Shown piece by piece: positions 20,285 through 20,421 of a stretch of DNA of 20,421 bases. Source of the DNA: a virus. The stretch is taken from the IMG/VR virus record IMGVR_UViG_3300029267_001832, positions 1 to 20,421 of that record. One strand, given 5' to 3'. The notes beneath the pieces were generated by a model. It did not search any database. It worked only from the letters and a program-made list of their open reading frames with translations, and was not told where the DNA came from. The position numbers were made by a program, and so were the translations under genes. Positions within the stretch are counted from its first letter, which is position 1. Every line of letters begins with the position of its first letter.

Positions 20285-20421
20285 ACATGGTCGTAATGGG
20301 CCGGTGCCTGCCAGATCGTGTAGACGACACCGAAGCGGCCTCGCTGCGACAGGACGTCGGCGTTGATCGTGTTGCCCAGCGCAGTGTTGCCTCCGACCAT
20401 CACGTCGATGGCCCGGCCGGA
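20266..20421 (-). CDS. C-terminus of a cell-wall hydrolase, probable endolysin (partial)
   Basis: Reading the minus strand from the right edge gives 51 codons ending at a TGA (20266-20268). The protein contains SGRAIDVMVGGNTALGNTI, then FGVVYTIWQAPAHYD and finally HVHVTVS. The G-R-A-I-D-V-M motif and the closing D-H-V-H-V match the metal-ligand pattern of M15/VanY-like peptidase folds and the ARB_07466/VldE-type domain found in actinophage endolysins and tail lysins. The D in AID and the H in HVH would be zinc ligands. The gene begins beyond the window, so full domain make-up and the choice between endolysin and tail-associated lysin cannot be decided. Confidence 0.75.
   Translation of the reverse strand, partial: SGRAIDVMVGGNTALGNTINADVLSQRGRFGVVYTIWQAPAHYDHVHVTVS

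Noticed and set aside
20281-20421. Open plus-strand frame running to the right edge from an ATGA overlap
   Set aside because: The opposite strand encodes a recognisable cell-wall hydrolase C-terminus with its own stop; the plus frame has no motif.

Overview
The window looks like part of a tailed double-stranded DNA phage genome, probably a siphovirus of a high-GC actinobacterium. The reasons are the high GC content, GTG and ATG starts with many 4-base ATGA/GTGA overlaps, and a head-assembly gene set of actinophage type (terminase, portal, MuF-protease fusion, DUF1360-type membrane protein, a small MGCGCG protein, capsid). The host genus cannot be fixed from the sequence. No integrase, repressor pair, tRNA or CRISPR array was seen.

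Positions 1-14335 are a leftward (minus-strand) packaging and head operon. Read from its 5' end it encodes: ParB-like protein, TET-associated-type glycosyltransferase, large terminase, a DUF1360-type membrane protein, portal, a MuF-like protein fused to the capsid protease, a small MGCGCG protein, two SAM-dependent methyltransferases, the major capsid protein, a second head protein, a small head-tail-region protein, and a Stealth-like sugar(-phosphate) transferase. Most junctions overlap by 4 bases. One gene, an HNH/endonuclease VII-like nuclease, is inserted on the opposite strand between terminase and the DUF1360 gene. It ends against the terminase gene at a shared hairpin.

Positions 14336-14433 form a divergent control region. 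From there to 20284 a rightward module carries about fifteen mostly small genes of largely unknown function. They include an HCDKHVVKM-family phage protein, a winged-helix protein, a DUF932-type protein, small membrane or secreted proteins and Cys-containing mini-proteins. Three transcription units in this module begin with the same leader: an extended -10 box TATGATAGAAT, a short hairpin with an A-N-N-N-A-A loop placed almost at the predicted RNA 5' end, then the ribosome site GGAAGGAACCGA. Hairpins resembling terminators separate the units.

At the right edge a minus-strand gene enters the window. Its last 51 codons resemble the metal-binding C-terminus of a cell-wall hydrolase (M15/VldE-like), probably the endolysin or a tail lysin.

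The most interesting biology is (1) the repeated leader cassette, (2) the set of sugar-transfer and methyl-transfer genes embedded in the head operon, which suggests glycan decoration of virion protein or of DNA, and (3) a strong internal ribosome site that could release a separate protease from the MuF-protease fusion.
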